Origin: an uncultured Collinsella sp.
Lineage (GTDB): Bacteria > Actinomycetota > Coriobacteriia > Coriobacteriales > Coriobacteriaceae
DNA length: 46,708 bases
Reading direction: 5' to 3'
NCBI GenBank assembly: GCA_900754745.1
Contig: CAAEEB010000025.1
Location: forward strand, 1-46,708
Made by a program: the position numbers and the translations under genes. Positions 31,354 to 39,548 of the stretch are shown piece by piece. The first letter of the stretch is position 1. Every line of letters starts with the position of its first letter. The notes beneath the pieces are model-generated. The model was not told where the DNA came from and searched no databases. It worked only from the letters and a program-made list of their open reading frames with translations.

Positions 31354-33207
31354 ATGCCGCTTTTCTCGCAACATACCGCCCGGTTCTCGCCGGACGTTCC
31401 CTTGGAGGGCACCAGCTCTCGCGAGCTGCTCAAGCGGTTCCAGCCGCTCGAGACGCTCGCGACCGGCGGTTTTGGCTCCATCGAGATTTGCCGCGACACG
31501 CACCTGCGCCGTCGCGTGGCCATTAAGCGCATCCCTCTTATCAACGGTGCCGGCATGCCCGCCAGCGACATCATGGATGTCCTGCGCGAGGCGCACACTG
31601 CCGCCATGCTTCAACATCCCAATATCGTGCAGGTTATCGACTTTACGCACGACACCGCCTATGCCTACCTAGTCATGGAATATGTCGACGGCATGTCCCT
31701 AGCCGAGTTTTTGCATCGCGCGGACGGCCATTCGCTCACCTTTGACGAGGCCGCGGCAATTGCCGACGCGCTGGGCCAGGCGCTCACCTTCGCCCATAGC
31801 AACGGCGTGCTCCACCTGGATATTAAGCCCGCCAACGTGCTCATCGACCACTCGGGCAATGTAAAGCTCACCGACTTTGGCATGGCGCGGCTGTCGTCTG
31901 CCGGCGGCTTTGGCGGCTCGCGCGGCGGCACCATCGGCTACATGCCGCCCGAACAGCTCGACATCGAGACTGGCACGGTCGACGAGCGCGCCGATGTCTT
32001 TGCCCTCGCCTGTGTGATCTACGAGGGCCTGTGCGGCAGCGCTCCCTTTATGGCCGCCACGCCCGGCGACTCGCTCGACCGCATCATCGGCGGCGCCACC
32101 TACCCCAGCGAGCTCATCCCGCACTTTCCCCCGGGAGCCGAGGCTGCACTCATGAGCGCCCTCTCCCCCATGCCGCAAGACCGCCCCAACAGCATCGAGG
32201 CATTTTGCGACCAGCTGCTCGCCGGCTTGGGTAGCGTGCGCGAGGGCCGTCGCAGCCTGGAGCAGATGGTGGGCGAGCTGTCGGATGACGATCGCGCGGC
32301 AGACGATATCGAATCGTTACCCTATGAGGACGACACCATCGAGGTCGACCCCGCACTCGGCTGGGCCGGCACGCGCTGGAGCCGCGCGCGCGATTACACC
32401 ATGCGCGCCATCTCGGCGCTAACGTGTGGAGCCTTTAGCTTTTTGATCATGCAGACGGCTGGCGTCGCGGCACTTCCCGGACTTATTGCCGCGGCCATCG
32501 CGATTGGGGCGGCCGCCGGCCTGGCCCCGCAGATTGGCTCGGCCATCTCGGCCGTGGGCTTTTTGGTGCTCATGGCCAACGCCACTATGCAGGCGCAGGG
32601 CATCCTGTCGATGCTGCCCGTCGCGGTGCTCTTTGCCGCCACCATGTCCGGTTGGTGGATCGCTTGGGGCCGCACCGAGGCCGCCGCGAGCGCCGCGCTC
32701 ACCTGCACGGTGGCTCTTAGCTGTCTAACGGGCGACGTCCTCCTTGCCGCCGGGGTCGCCGCCGGCATCGCTGCCTTTTGGCTCGGCCCGGCAAGCGCCG
32801 CGGCCGCCACGGGAATGGGCGCGCTTTTTGGCCACCTGGCTACGGTTGCGCTTTCCGCCGGAGGCGTGCTGGGGCTCGGCGATGTTGCCGCGGCGCTGGG
32901 AGACATGCTCTTCTGGGCTGCCGTCGTACTCGTCGCGACGACAGCTGCACTGACATCTCTGCTGCTCAACGCCCATGCCAAGCGTGCCGAGCAGGGCTCG
33001 AACCTGGCTGCAATCGCCGCCATCGCCGGCTGCGGAATAGGCACCGCGGCGTCGCTCTGTCTTGCACACCATATGGAAATTACCAGCCTTGCGGCCGCGG
33101 TCGTCGTCAAGGCGGCGGTTGCGGGAACCCTATCCTCTATAATCGTTGGGATATGCCTATATTTGCTCGGATACCAAAGAACCTATACGGAGAGTGATCT
33201 TTCGTGA
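31354..33207 (+). CDS. Ser/Thr protein kinase with polytopic membrane domain
   Basis: A 617-residue protein. Residues 25-300 form a kinase: TGGFGSIE loop, Lys58 in VAIKRI, HLDIKPANVLI (154-164, with Leu in place of the Arg of HRD) and DFG 174-176. Residues 350-610 hold about 9-10 hydrophobic segments rich in Ala, Gly and Val, unlike the single-span PknA/PknB type. The TTG at 31348 opens the frame, but GAGGG is properly spaced for the ATG at 31354. It ends by overlapping the FhaA start (GTGA). It heads the FHA-phosphatase-RodA/PBP-PASTA kinase cluster, where PknA might be expected. All catalytic residues except the HRD arginine are present, so it is probably active but not controlled by activation-loop phosphorylation. 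Confidence 0.92.
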   Translation: MPLFSQHTARFSPDVPLEGTSSRELLKRFQPLETLATGGFGSIEICRDTHLRRRVAIKRIPLINGAGMPASDIMDVLREAHTAAMLQHPNIVQVIDFTHDTAYAYLVMEYVDGMSLAEFLHRADGHSLTFDEAAAIADALGQALTFAHSNGVLHLDIKPANVLIDHSGNVKLTDFGMARLSSAGGFGGSRGGTIGYMPPEQLDIETGTVDERADVFALACVIYEGLCGSAPFMAATPGDSLDRIIGGATYPSELIPHFPPGAEAALMSALSPMPQDRPNSIEAFCDQLLAGLGSVREGRRSLEQMVGELSDDDRAADDIESLPYEDDTIEVDPALGWAGTRWSRARDYTMRAISALTCGAFSFLIMQTAGVAALPGLIAAAIAIGAAAGLAPQIGSAISAVGFLVLMANATMQAQGILSMLPVAVLFAATMSGWWIAWGRTEAAASAALTCTVALSCLTGDVLLAAGVAAGIAAFWLGPASAAAATGMGALFGHLATVALSAGGVLGLGDVAAALGDMLFWAAVVLVATTAALTSLLLNAHAKRAEQGSNLAAIAAIAGCGIGTAASLCLAHHMEITSLAAAVVVKAAVAGTLSSIIVGICLYLLGYQRTYTESDLS

Positions 33208-34211
33208 ACTTCCTGAACATCTTCGAGGACCACGTGGCCGGCATCTTCGGTGCCACCCGTGCCCCGTTCTCCTTTAAGAAGCTTGCCAAGCAGGCCGCTC
33301 GCGACATGGAGGATCAGACTCTGGTGATCAACGGCGTCAACACCGCGCCGGCACTCTATACCATCCTGATCGCCGCCGACGACGATCCCATGCTCGCCCC
33401 GTTCTACCCCGAGCTTTCGCGCGAAGTCCGCGAGTTTGTGAAGGCACAGGCCGAAAAGCGCCGCTATGTGTTTGTCGGCGAACCTCTCGTTCGCTTTATG
33501 ATCGACCCACAGCTGCGTGCCGGTAAGTTCTCGGTCTTTGCCGAGAACGTCGACGCCCCCACGCTCGGTCGTCTGTACGAGGAAGAGCGCGCCTACCAGA
33601 ATGGCCTGGGCCAGAACAACTCGGCCGCAAGCCGCGCCGCCAGCGCTCCCCGCGCCGGTAAGCAGCAATTCGCCGCTCCGCAGCAACAGCGCCCCGCCGC
33701 CATGCCCCAGCAGCCGACGCCCCGTGCCGCCGCTCCCGACCCGCTCGCCGTGGCCGATCCCTTTGCGCCCAACGTCCCCGACCCCGCCGCGCCCATCCCC
33801 GTGCCGCAGACCGTCTCTCGTGACGCCCTCGCCGGTATGGGCGGAGCCGCCGCGACCGGCGCCGCCGTGGGCCTTGGCGCCGCGGCCGGTATTGCCTCCA
33901 ACATGGCGAGCACCCGCGCCCCGCAGCGCCCGCTCGCCCAGCTCGTCGACGTCGTGAGCGGCGAGAGCCACAGCATCACTTCCGCGCAGGTGACCATCGG
34001 TCGCGAGCGTTCGGTTTCTGACATCGCCCTGCGCGACCCCAACGTGTCGCGCCGTCACGCCCAGCTCACCTTTACCGGTTCGGACTGGTCGATCGAGGAC
34101 CTCAATTCCACCAACGGCACGCTCGTCAACAACCGCCGCATCACGCGCTGCCCGCTGCGCAACGGCGACCTGCTGACGTTTGGCCTGAGCACCTTTGAAT
34201 TTAGGGGATAG
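33204..34211 (+). CDS. fhaA: FhaA-like protein (DUF3662 plus FHA domain)
   Basis: A 335-residue soluble adaptor. Residues 1-120 (FSFKKLAKQAARDMEDQTLV, LRAGKFSVFAENV) are the DUF3662 domain found in actinobacterial FhaA. A Pro/Ala/Gln-rich linker follows, and the last 90 residues are an FHA domain with RERSVSDIALRDPNVSRRHAQ split by the usual turns and LNSTNGTLVNN. It starts at a GTG that overlaps the preceding kinase stop by four bases. In mycobacteria FhaA binds phosphorylated MviN/FtsZ-type partners during wall synthesis; the same role is likely here. FhaB follows after 6 bases. Confidence 0.94.
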   Translation: MNFLNIFEDHVAGIFGATRAPFSFKKLAKQAARDMEDQTLVINGVNTAPALYTILIAADDDPMLAPFYPELSREVREFVKAQAEKRRYVFVGEPLVRFMIDPQLRAGKFSVFAENVDAPTLGRLYEEERAYQNGLGQNNSAASRAASAPRAGKQQFAAPQQQRPAAMPQQPTPRAAAPDPLAVADPFAPNVPDPAAPIPVPQTVSRDALAGMGGAAATGAAVGLGAAAGIASNMASTRAPQRPLAQLVDVVSGESHSITSAQVTIGRERSVSDIALRDPNVSRRHAQLTFTGSDWSIEDLNSTNGTLVNNRRITRCPLRNGDLLTFGLSTFEFRG

Positions 34212-34217
34212 TCGCTT

Positions 34218-34634
34218 ATGAACATCGATATCGTCCTTTTTGCAGGCCGCATCGTCCTGGTCGCCCTGCTCTACATCTTCCTGTTCGCCGTCATGAAAAC
34301 CGGCGTGGGACTCGTACGCGGCCAGCGCCGCGACTCCGCTATCTGGACGATCGATGTGGACAAGGGTCCGCGCGGCATCCGTGGCATCCATGTAGACATG
34401 CTCGGCCCCGTCATCGTGGGCCGCTCGCCGTCCTCGGACATCTGCATCAACGAGCCGTTTGTCTCGGCCTCGCACGCACGCTTTTCGCTGCAGGGCCCGG
34501 CACTCATCATCGAAGACCTCAACTCGCTGAACGGCACGCTCGTTAACGGCCGTCAGCTGGTGGAGCCCGCAACGCTGCGCGAGGGTGATGAGGTCCAGAT
34601 TGGCGACGTGGTCATGAAGGTGAACCGTCGATGA
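34218..34634 (+). CDS. fhaB: FhaB-like FHA protein with N-terminal anchor
   Basis: A 138-residue protein with one hydrophobic N-terminal segment (IVLVALLYIFLFAVMKTGV) and a compact FHA domain (VGRSPSSDICINEPFVSASHARF, LNSLNGTLVNG). This matches actinobacterial FhaB, a membrane-tethered phosphothreonine reader and known substrate of PknA/PknB. The ATG at 34218 follows FhaA by 6 bases and its stop overlaps the phosphatase start (ATGA). Confidence 0.94.
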   Translation: MNIDIVLFAGRIVLVALLYIFLFAVMKTGVGLVRGQRRDSAIWTIDVDKGPRGIRGIHVDMLGPVIVGRSPSSDICINEPFVSASHARFSLQGPALIIEDLNSLNGTLVNGRQLVEPATLREGDEVQIGDVVMKVNRR

Positions 34635-36529
34635 TCGACGAGGAGAACAAGTCCGCAACCATACCCGAGACGCCGACTGCACCCGCAGCTGCGCCGGCTC
34701 ATGCCGCTCCGACGCGCCCTGCGACCGTGGAGCCCGAGGACACGGTGTTCTCCCTGCCTCTTTCGCATGTAACTCAAGAATATCCGGCACTCGTCGATGA
34801 CGAGGACGCCGACACCGAGCAGCTCGACGCCCCCATCGGCGCGCACGCTGCCGAGCAGCCCGCGGAACCGGAGGCAGCGTCCGCACCGGCTCACTTTGCC
34901 GAGCCCGTCGCCGAGGCGATTAACGAGAGCGCTGCCGTGTTTGCCGCCCCCGAGCCTGCCGCGCCGGTATTCCCCGTCGCCCCGGCAAGCGAGGCGGCAC
35001 CCGAATCTTCAACGCCTGCCGAAGTCGAGCAGCCCGTTGCCGCGCCCGCCGCAGCTCCCGAGCCCTCTGCTCAACCCCAGAGCACGCCCGCGCCGTCGCA
35101 CTTTGCGACGCCCGAGCCGACGGCTGTCGAGCCGCAGCAGGACGGCGATCCCGTCGACCGCGTAACCGAAGATCTCAACCTTCCGGACATCTCCGACGCC
35201 GAGTCGGGAGACGATGCCGACACCGTCTCCCCCGGCGACACCGCCGAGATCGATGTCGCCGCCGTGGAGGCAAAGCTCAAAGATCCCGGCTCGACCATGA
35301 GCTTCGAGCCGCTGACCGACGAGCGCATCGAGACCGACTCGACCTACGACGCCGGCACCACCACGCAGCTTATGTGGGGCGCCCGCTCCGACGTCGGGTG
35401 CGTACGCCCACACAATGAGGACTCCTATCTGGTGCAGTCGCCGCTCTTTTGCGTGTGCGACGGCATGGGAGGACACGCCGCCGGCGAGGTGGCATCCTCC
35501 ATCGCCGTCGAGACCATCGCCAAGACGGCGCCGCAGTCCGCCGACGCCGCGCGCCTGGCCGCAGCCGTCGAGGCCGCCAACGCCGCCGTGATCGAGGCCG
35601 CCCTCAACGGCCTGGGCAAACCCGGCATGGGATGCACGGCCACCTGCGCCTACATCGAAAACGACACGCTCGCCATCGCCCACGTGGGCGACTCGCGCGC
35701 CTACCTGCTCCACGAGGGCACGCTCATCCGCGTGACCCGCGACCACTCCTACGTGGAGGAGCTCGTGGATGCCGGCGAGATTACGGCCGACGAGGCCCGC
35801 GTCCACCCCAACCGCTCGGTCATCACCCGCGCGCTGGGCTCGGATCCCGCCATGTATGCCGACCACTTTACCCTGCACATCGAGGAAGGCGACCGCCTGA
35901 TTCTGTGCTCCGACGGTCTTTCGAGCGTGATTCCCGATAGCGATATCGAGAACATCGCCACGCAGTCCTCGAGCGCACAGATCTGTGTCGACAACTTGGT
36001 GGACGCGGCGCTCGCCGCCGGCGGCCACGACAATGTGACCGTGATGGTCGTCGACCTGGTCGACGACGGCGTCATGCGCGAGGCAAAACGCGTCCGACGC
36101 CGCAATGTCACCATCGGCGCCGTCTTGGCCCTTGTCTTTGTGCTGGTAGCAGGCATCTGGGCATACACGGGCGTCACCGGCTCCTATTACTTGGGAACCT
36201 ACCACGGCAATGTCGCCGTCTGGCGCGGCCTGCCCGGCAAGACGCTCGGGGTCGAGCTCCACTGGCTCGAGAGCGAAACCAGCATCAAGCTGTCCGACCT
36301 GCCCGAAGACACGCAAAACCGCCTGAAGGCAGGCATTCCGCAAACGAGTGTCGACGATGCGCAGGACACCATTTCCAAGTACCGCCATCAGATTGACGAG
36401 GAGCAGACCCGTCAGGTGATTGACGCGCAAACGATTCGCGACAACACCGATCAGGAATCCACCTCCGAGTCAGATTCCGAGAAAACCGCCGAACAGTCAG
36501 CCGAGGCCGAAGCCTCCGATAAGAATTAG
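34631..36529 (+). CDS. pstP: PP2C-family Ser/Thr phosphatase (PstP-like) with long N-terminal extension
   Basis: A 632-residue protein. The PP2C domain spans about 245-485, with metal-binding RPHNEDSYL, CDGMGGHAAGEVAS, GDSRAYLL, DGLSS and GGHDNVTVMVVD. One hydrophobic segment follows (about 495-515) and an extracellular tail of about 115 residues. The first 240 residues are Pro/Ala/Glu-rich and without clear structure. In the usual PstP the catalytic domain begins near residue 1, so this extension is odd. It removes phosphate placed by the neighbouring kinases. The start overlaps FhaB by four bases. RodA-PBP begins 17 bases downstream. Confidence 0.93.
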   Translation: MIDEENKSATIPETPTAPAAAPAHAAPTRPATVEPEDTVFSLPLSHVTQEYPALVDDEDADTEQLDAPIGAHAAEQPAEPEAASAPAHFAEPVAEAINESAAVFAAPEPAAPVFPVAPASEAAPESSTPAEVEQPVAAPAAAPEPSAQPQSTPAPSHFATPEPTAVEPQQDGDPVDRVTEDLNLPDISDAESGDDADTVSPGDTAEIDVAAVEAKLKDPGSTMSFEPLTDERIETDSTYDAGTTTQLMWGARSDVGCVRPHNEDSYLVQSPLFCVCDGMGGHAAGEVASSIAVETIAKTAPQSADAARLAAAVEAANAAVIEAALNGLGKPGMGCTATCAYIENDTLAIAHVGDSRAYLLHEGTLIRVTRDHSYVEELVDAGEITADEARVHPNRSVITRALGSDPAMYADHFTLHIEEGDRLILCSDGLSSVIPDSDIENIATQSSSAQICVDNLVDAALAAGGHDNVTVMVVDLVDDGVMREAKRVRRRNVTIGAVLALVFVLVAGIWAYTGVTGSYYLGTYHGNVAVWRGLPGKTLGVELHWLESETSIKLSDLPEDTQNRLKAGIPQTSVDDAQDTISKYRHQIDEEQTRQVIDAQTIRDNTDQESTSESDSEKTAEQSAEAEASDKN

Positions 36530-36545
36530 AAAGGGAGTGCCGCTT

Positions 36546-39416
36546 ATGAGTCGCCGCAACACCGAACTGCTCTTGCTCATCGCCTCGGCGTTCCCCGTCA
36601 TCCTGCTCTATGCGATGTACGTGCTCACCGCGGGCGCCACGATTTCCTTTGAGACGCTCGCCGTGCCGATCGGCCTGTTCGCCGCCTTCGCCGCGGCGCA
36701 TATCGCCGTGCGCATCCTGGCGCCCGGCGCCGACCCCGCCATCCTGCCCATCGTCTTTGTGCTCTCGGGCATCGGCATCACATTCGTGACGCGCCTGGCC
36801 CCCGACCTCGCCATCTCGCAGCTCATCATCTTGTTTGTCTCGGTAGCGCTCATGGTGGGAACGCTCGCACTGGTCAAGAACCTCGACGTGGTCATGCGCT
36901 ACAAGTACACCTTTGGCATTATCGGCATCATCCTGCTGATGCTGCCGATCTTTATCGGCACCACGATCTCGGGCTCCAAGCTGTGGATTCGCATCGCGGG
37001 CTTCACCATCCAGCCCGGCGAGTTCGCCAAGGTCTTCATCGTCCTGTTCCTGGCAGGCTATCTGGCCGAGAACCGTGAGCTGCTCTCCATCTCCAACCGC
37101 AAGATCCTGGGCCTCAAGATTCCGCGCCTCCGCCTGCTGCTGCCGCTGTTTGCCGTGTGGGGCGTGTGCCTGCTCATCGTCGTCTTCGAACGCGACCTGG
37201 GCTCGGCCGTCCTGTTCTACACCATCTTTTTGCTGATGCTCTATGTTGCCACGGGACGCTTTTCGTACGTCATCATCGGCCTTGCGCTGCTGGCCGTTGG
37301 AGCCGTGGGCGCCTACAAGTTCCTGTCGCACGTGCAAGTGCGCTTTCAGGTCTGGGTCGATCCGTTTAAGGACGCCCAGGGCCAGGGCTACCAGATCGTA
37401 CAGTCACTTTTCTCGCTGGCTGACGGCGGCCTGGTTGGCGTCGGCATCGGCAACGGCATGGCAAACAACATCCCCGTCGTCGAGTCCGACTTCATCTTCT
37501 CGGCCATCGGCGAGGAAATGGGCCTTTTGGGCGGCGGCGCCGTGCTCATCCTGTTTATGCTTTTTGCCGTGCGTGGCCTCACCACGGCAGCCCGCGCCAA
37601 GTCCGACCTTGCCGCCTTTAGCGCGACCGGCCTTACGGCGGCCATCAGCTTCCAGGCATTCTTAATCGTTGGCGGCGTAACCCGCCTGATCCCGCTGACC
37701 GGCGTCACCCTGCCCTTTATGAGCCAGGGCGGCTCCTCGCTGCTGGCGAGCTTTATCATCGTTGCCCTGCTGCTGCGCGCCGGCGACGAGGCAACCGGAC
37801 GCGAAGCCGAGCTCACCGGCACCGGCACCATGGCCGCCATCACCGATGACCAGGTCGCATCCGCCGCTGCCCCGACCGGTACGCGTTTTGCCAGCGCACC
37901 TTCCTACAGCCACGGCAACCACTCCGCGGGTTCTCGCATGCGTCGTCGCCTGCTCGACACGCCAGAGTCCGGCGTGCTCGGCCGCGTGGCACTTGCCAAC
38001 CGTCTGACTCGTGCCGTGTTTGCCTTTACGGCGCTGTTCGCCATCCTTATCGGCAACCTCACCTATGTCCAGGTCATCAAGGCCAAGGACTATCAGGACA
38101 TGCCGACCAACAACCACACCATCGCCCGCTCCAAGTACATCCAGCGTGGCTCCATCATCACGTCCGACGGCGTGACGCTGGCCGAATCGCTGCAGCAGGA
38201 GGACGGCACCTACGCCCGTTCCTACCCCAACGGCAACATGGCCGCGCACGTGGTGGGCTACGTGAGCCAGCAATACGGCACCGCCGGCATCGAAAGTGTC
38301 ATGAACGATACGCTCACCGGCTCCAAGGATTACTCCAGCTGGAACAACGCCATCGCGTCGCTCGCGGGGCAGACCCAGCCGGGCAATACCGCCAAGCTCA
38401 CCATCGACTCGCGCATCCAGACGGCTGCCGAGCAGGCGCTCAAGGGCTTTAAGGGAGCTGTGGTGGTCATGGATCCGCGCACCGGTGCGGTCCTTGCGTG
38501 CGCGAGCTCGCCCACCTACGACAACACCAACATCGATGCGCTGCTCCAGTCGGGCGGCGGCGAGGACGGCTCCATGTACGACCGCGCCATGGACGCGCTG
38601 TACACCCCGGGCTCGACCTTTAAGGTCGTCACACTCTCCGCGGCGCTCGAGACCGGCACCGCCAGCCTTACCAGCACGTACCAGGCGCCCGGCTCCATGG
38701 ACATCGGCAACGCGCCGGTCACCAACTATGCCAACGAGAGCTACGGCACCATCAGCCTGCAGCAGGCCTTCGCCGTGTCGTCCAACGTCGTCTTTGGCCA
38801 GGTGGCAAACGAGGTCGGCGCCAGCTCGCTCGTCCAGTTTGCCAACGCCTTTGGCTACGGTCAAAAGCTCGGCCAGGATCTGACCACCGCGGCTTCCATC
38901 ATGGCCGACCCGTCGCTTATGACCGAGTGGGAGACCGCTTGGGCCGGCGCCGGCCAGCCCGTCGGCATGGACCACACGCCTGGCCCGCAGACCACCGTTA
39001 TGCAGAATTGCGTGATCGCTGCGGCTATCGCCAACAGCGGCGTGGTCATGGACCCGTTCTTTGTGTCCCAGATACTCGCCCCGGACGGAACCGTGGTTAA
39101 GACCACGCAGTCCCGCTCGCTGGGCCAGGCTGTCAGCTCTGCCACGGCCGACCAGGTCAAGCAGGCCATGCTCGCCGTCGTCCAGTCCGGTACCGGCACC
39201 GATGCCCAGATTCCGGGCGTCAAGGTTGCCGGCAAGACCGGTTCGGCCGAGATCGGCGGCACCAACGTCAACTCTATGTTTGTTGGCTTTGCACCTTACG
39301 ATTCACCCACGGTTGCCATCTCGGTGGCCTTGGAGGATTACGACAAACACGACGTCAAGGCGGCCAAGATTGCCGGCATCGTCCTGACCGCGGCGCTCGC
39401 CGCACAGGGAGCGTGA
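36546..39416 (+). CDS. RodA/FtsW glycosyltransferase fused to a class B penicillin-binding protein
   Basis: A 956-residue single open frame. Residues 1-430 are a SEDS-family polymerase with about 10 membrane segments and the WVDPFKDAQGQGYQ-type loop (about 275-290). A linker and one further membrane segment (about 495-515) follow. Then comes a class B PBP: a short pedestal and a transpeptidase with Ser690 and Lys693 in TPGSTFK, SSN in FAVSSNVV and KTG in VAGKTGSAE. In mycobacteria these are two genes, rodA and pbpA, in the same cluster position. Here one chain would supply both glycan polymerisation and cross-linking. The ATG at 36546 has GGGAG about 8 bases upstream; the upstream extension overlaps pstP. 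No frameshift or internal stop is visible. Confidence 0.94.
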   Translation: MSRRNTELLLLIASAFPVILLYAMYVLTAGATISFETLAVPIGLFAAFAAAHIAVRILAPGADPAILPIVFVLSGIGITFVTRLAPDLAISQLIILFVSVALMVGTLALVKNLDVVMRYKYTFGIIGIILLMLPIFIGTTISGSKLWIRIAGFTIQPGEFAKVFIVLFLAGYLAENRELLSISNRKILGLKIPRLRLLLPLFAVWGVCLLIVVFERDLGSAVLFYTIFLLMLYVATGRFSYVIIGLALLAVGAVGAYKFLSHVQVRFQVWVDPFKDAQGQGYQIVQSLFSLADGGLVGVGIGNGMANNIPVVESDFIFSAIGEEMGLLGGGAVLILFMLFAVRGLTTAARAKSDLAAFSATGLTAAISFQAFLIVGGVTRLIPLTGVTLPFMSQGGSSLLASFIIVALLLRAGDEATGREAELTGTGTMAAITDDQVASAAAPTGTRFASAPSYSHGNHSAGSRMRRRLLDTPESGVLGRVALANRLTRAVFAFTALFAILIGNLTYVQVIKAKDYQDMPTNNHTIARSKYIQRGSIITSDGVTLAESLQQEDGTYARSYPNGNMAAHVVGYVSQQYGTAGIESVMNDTLTGSKDYSSWNNAIASLAGQTQPGNTAKLTIDSRIQTAAEQALKGFKGAVVVMDPRTGAVLACASSPTYDNTNIDALLQSGGGEDGSMYDRAMDALYTPGSTFKVVTLSAALETGTASLTSTYQAPGSMDIGNAPVTNYANESYGTISLQQAFAVSSNVVFGQVANEVGASSLVQFANAFGYGQKLGQDLTTAASIMADPSLMTEWETAWAGAGQPVGMDHTPGPQTTVMQNCVIAAAIANSGVVMDPFFVSQILAPDGTVVKTTQSRSLGQAVSSATADQVKQAMLAVVQSGTGTDAQIPGVKVAGKTGSAEIGGTNVNSMFVGFAPYDSPTVAISVALEDYDKHDVKAAKIAGIVLTAALAAQGA

Positions 39417-39548
39417 TGCCCGTGATCAAAGCGGATACTTGGGACGCGCCGCGGCCGATGAGCTAGCGGCAACGCGCCACACGGCCCCAGCGGCCATACA
39501 TTTGGTACTACACACATCGTTGAGCGAATAGTTATGTTAGGAGCAGGA

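Noticed and set aside
33183..34886. 567-codon minus-strand frame opposite fhaA/fhaB
   Set aside because: Runs antisense across several real genes and has shadow-like composition. The same applies to frames opposite pstP (35009-36430), the amidohydrolase gene (3249-4889) and RodA-PBP (37662-38975).
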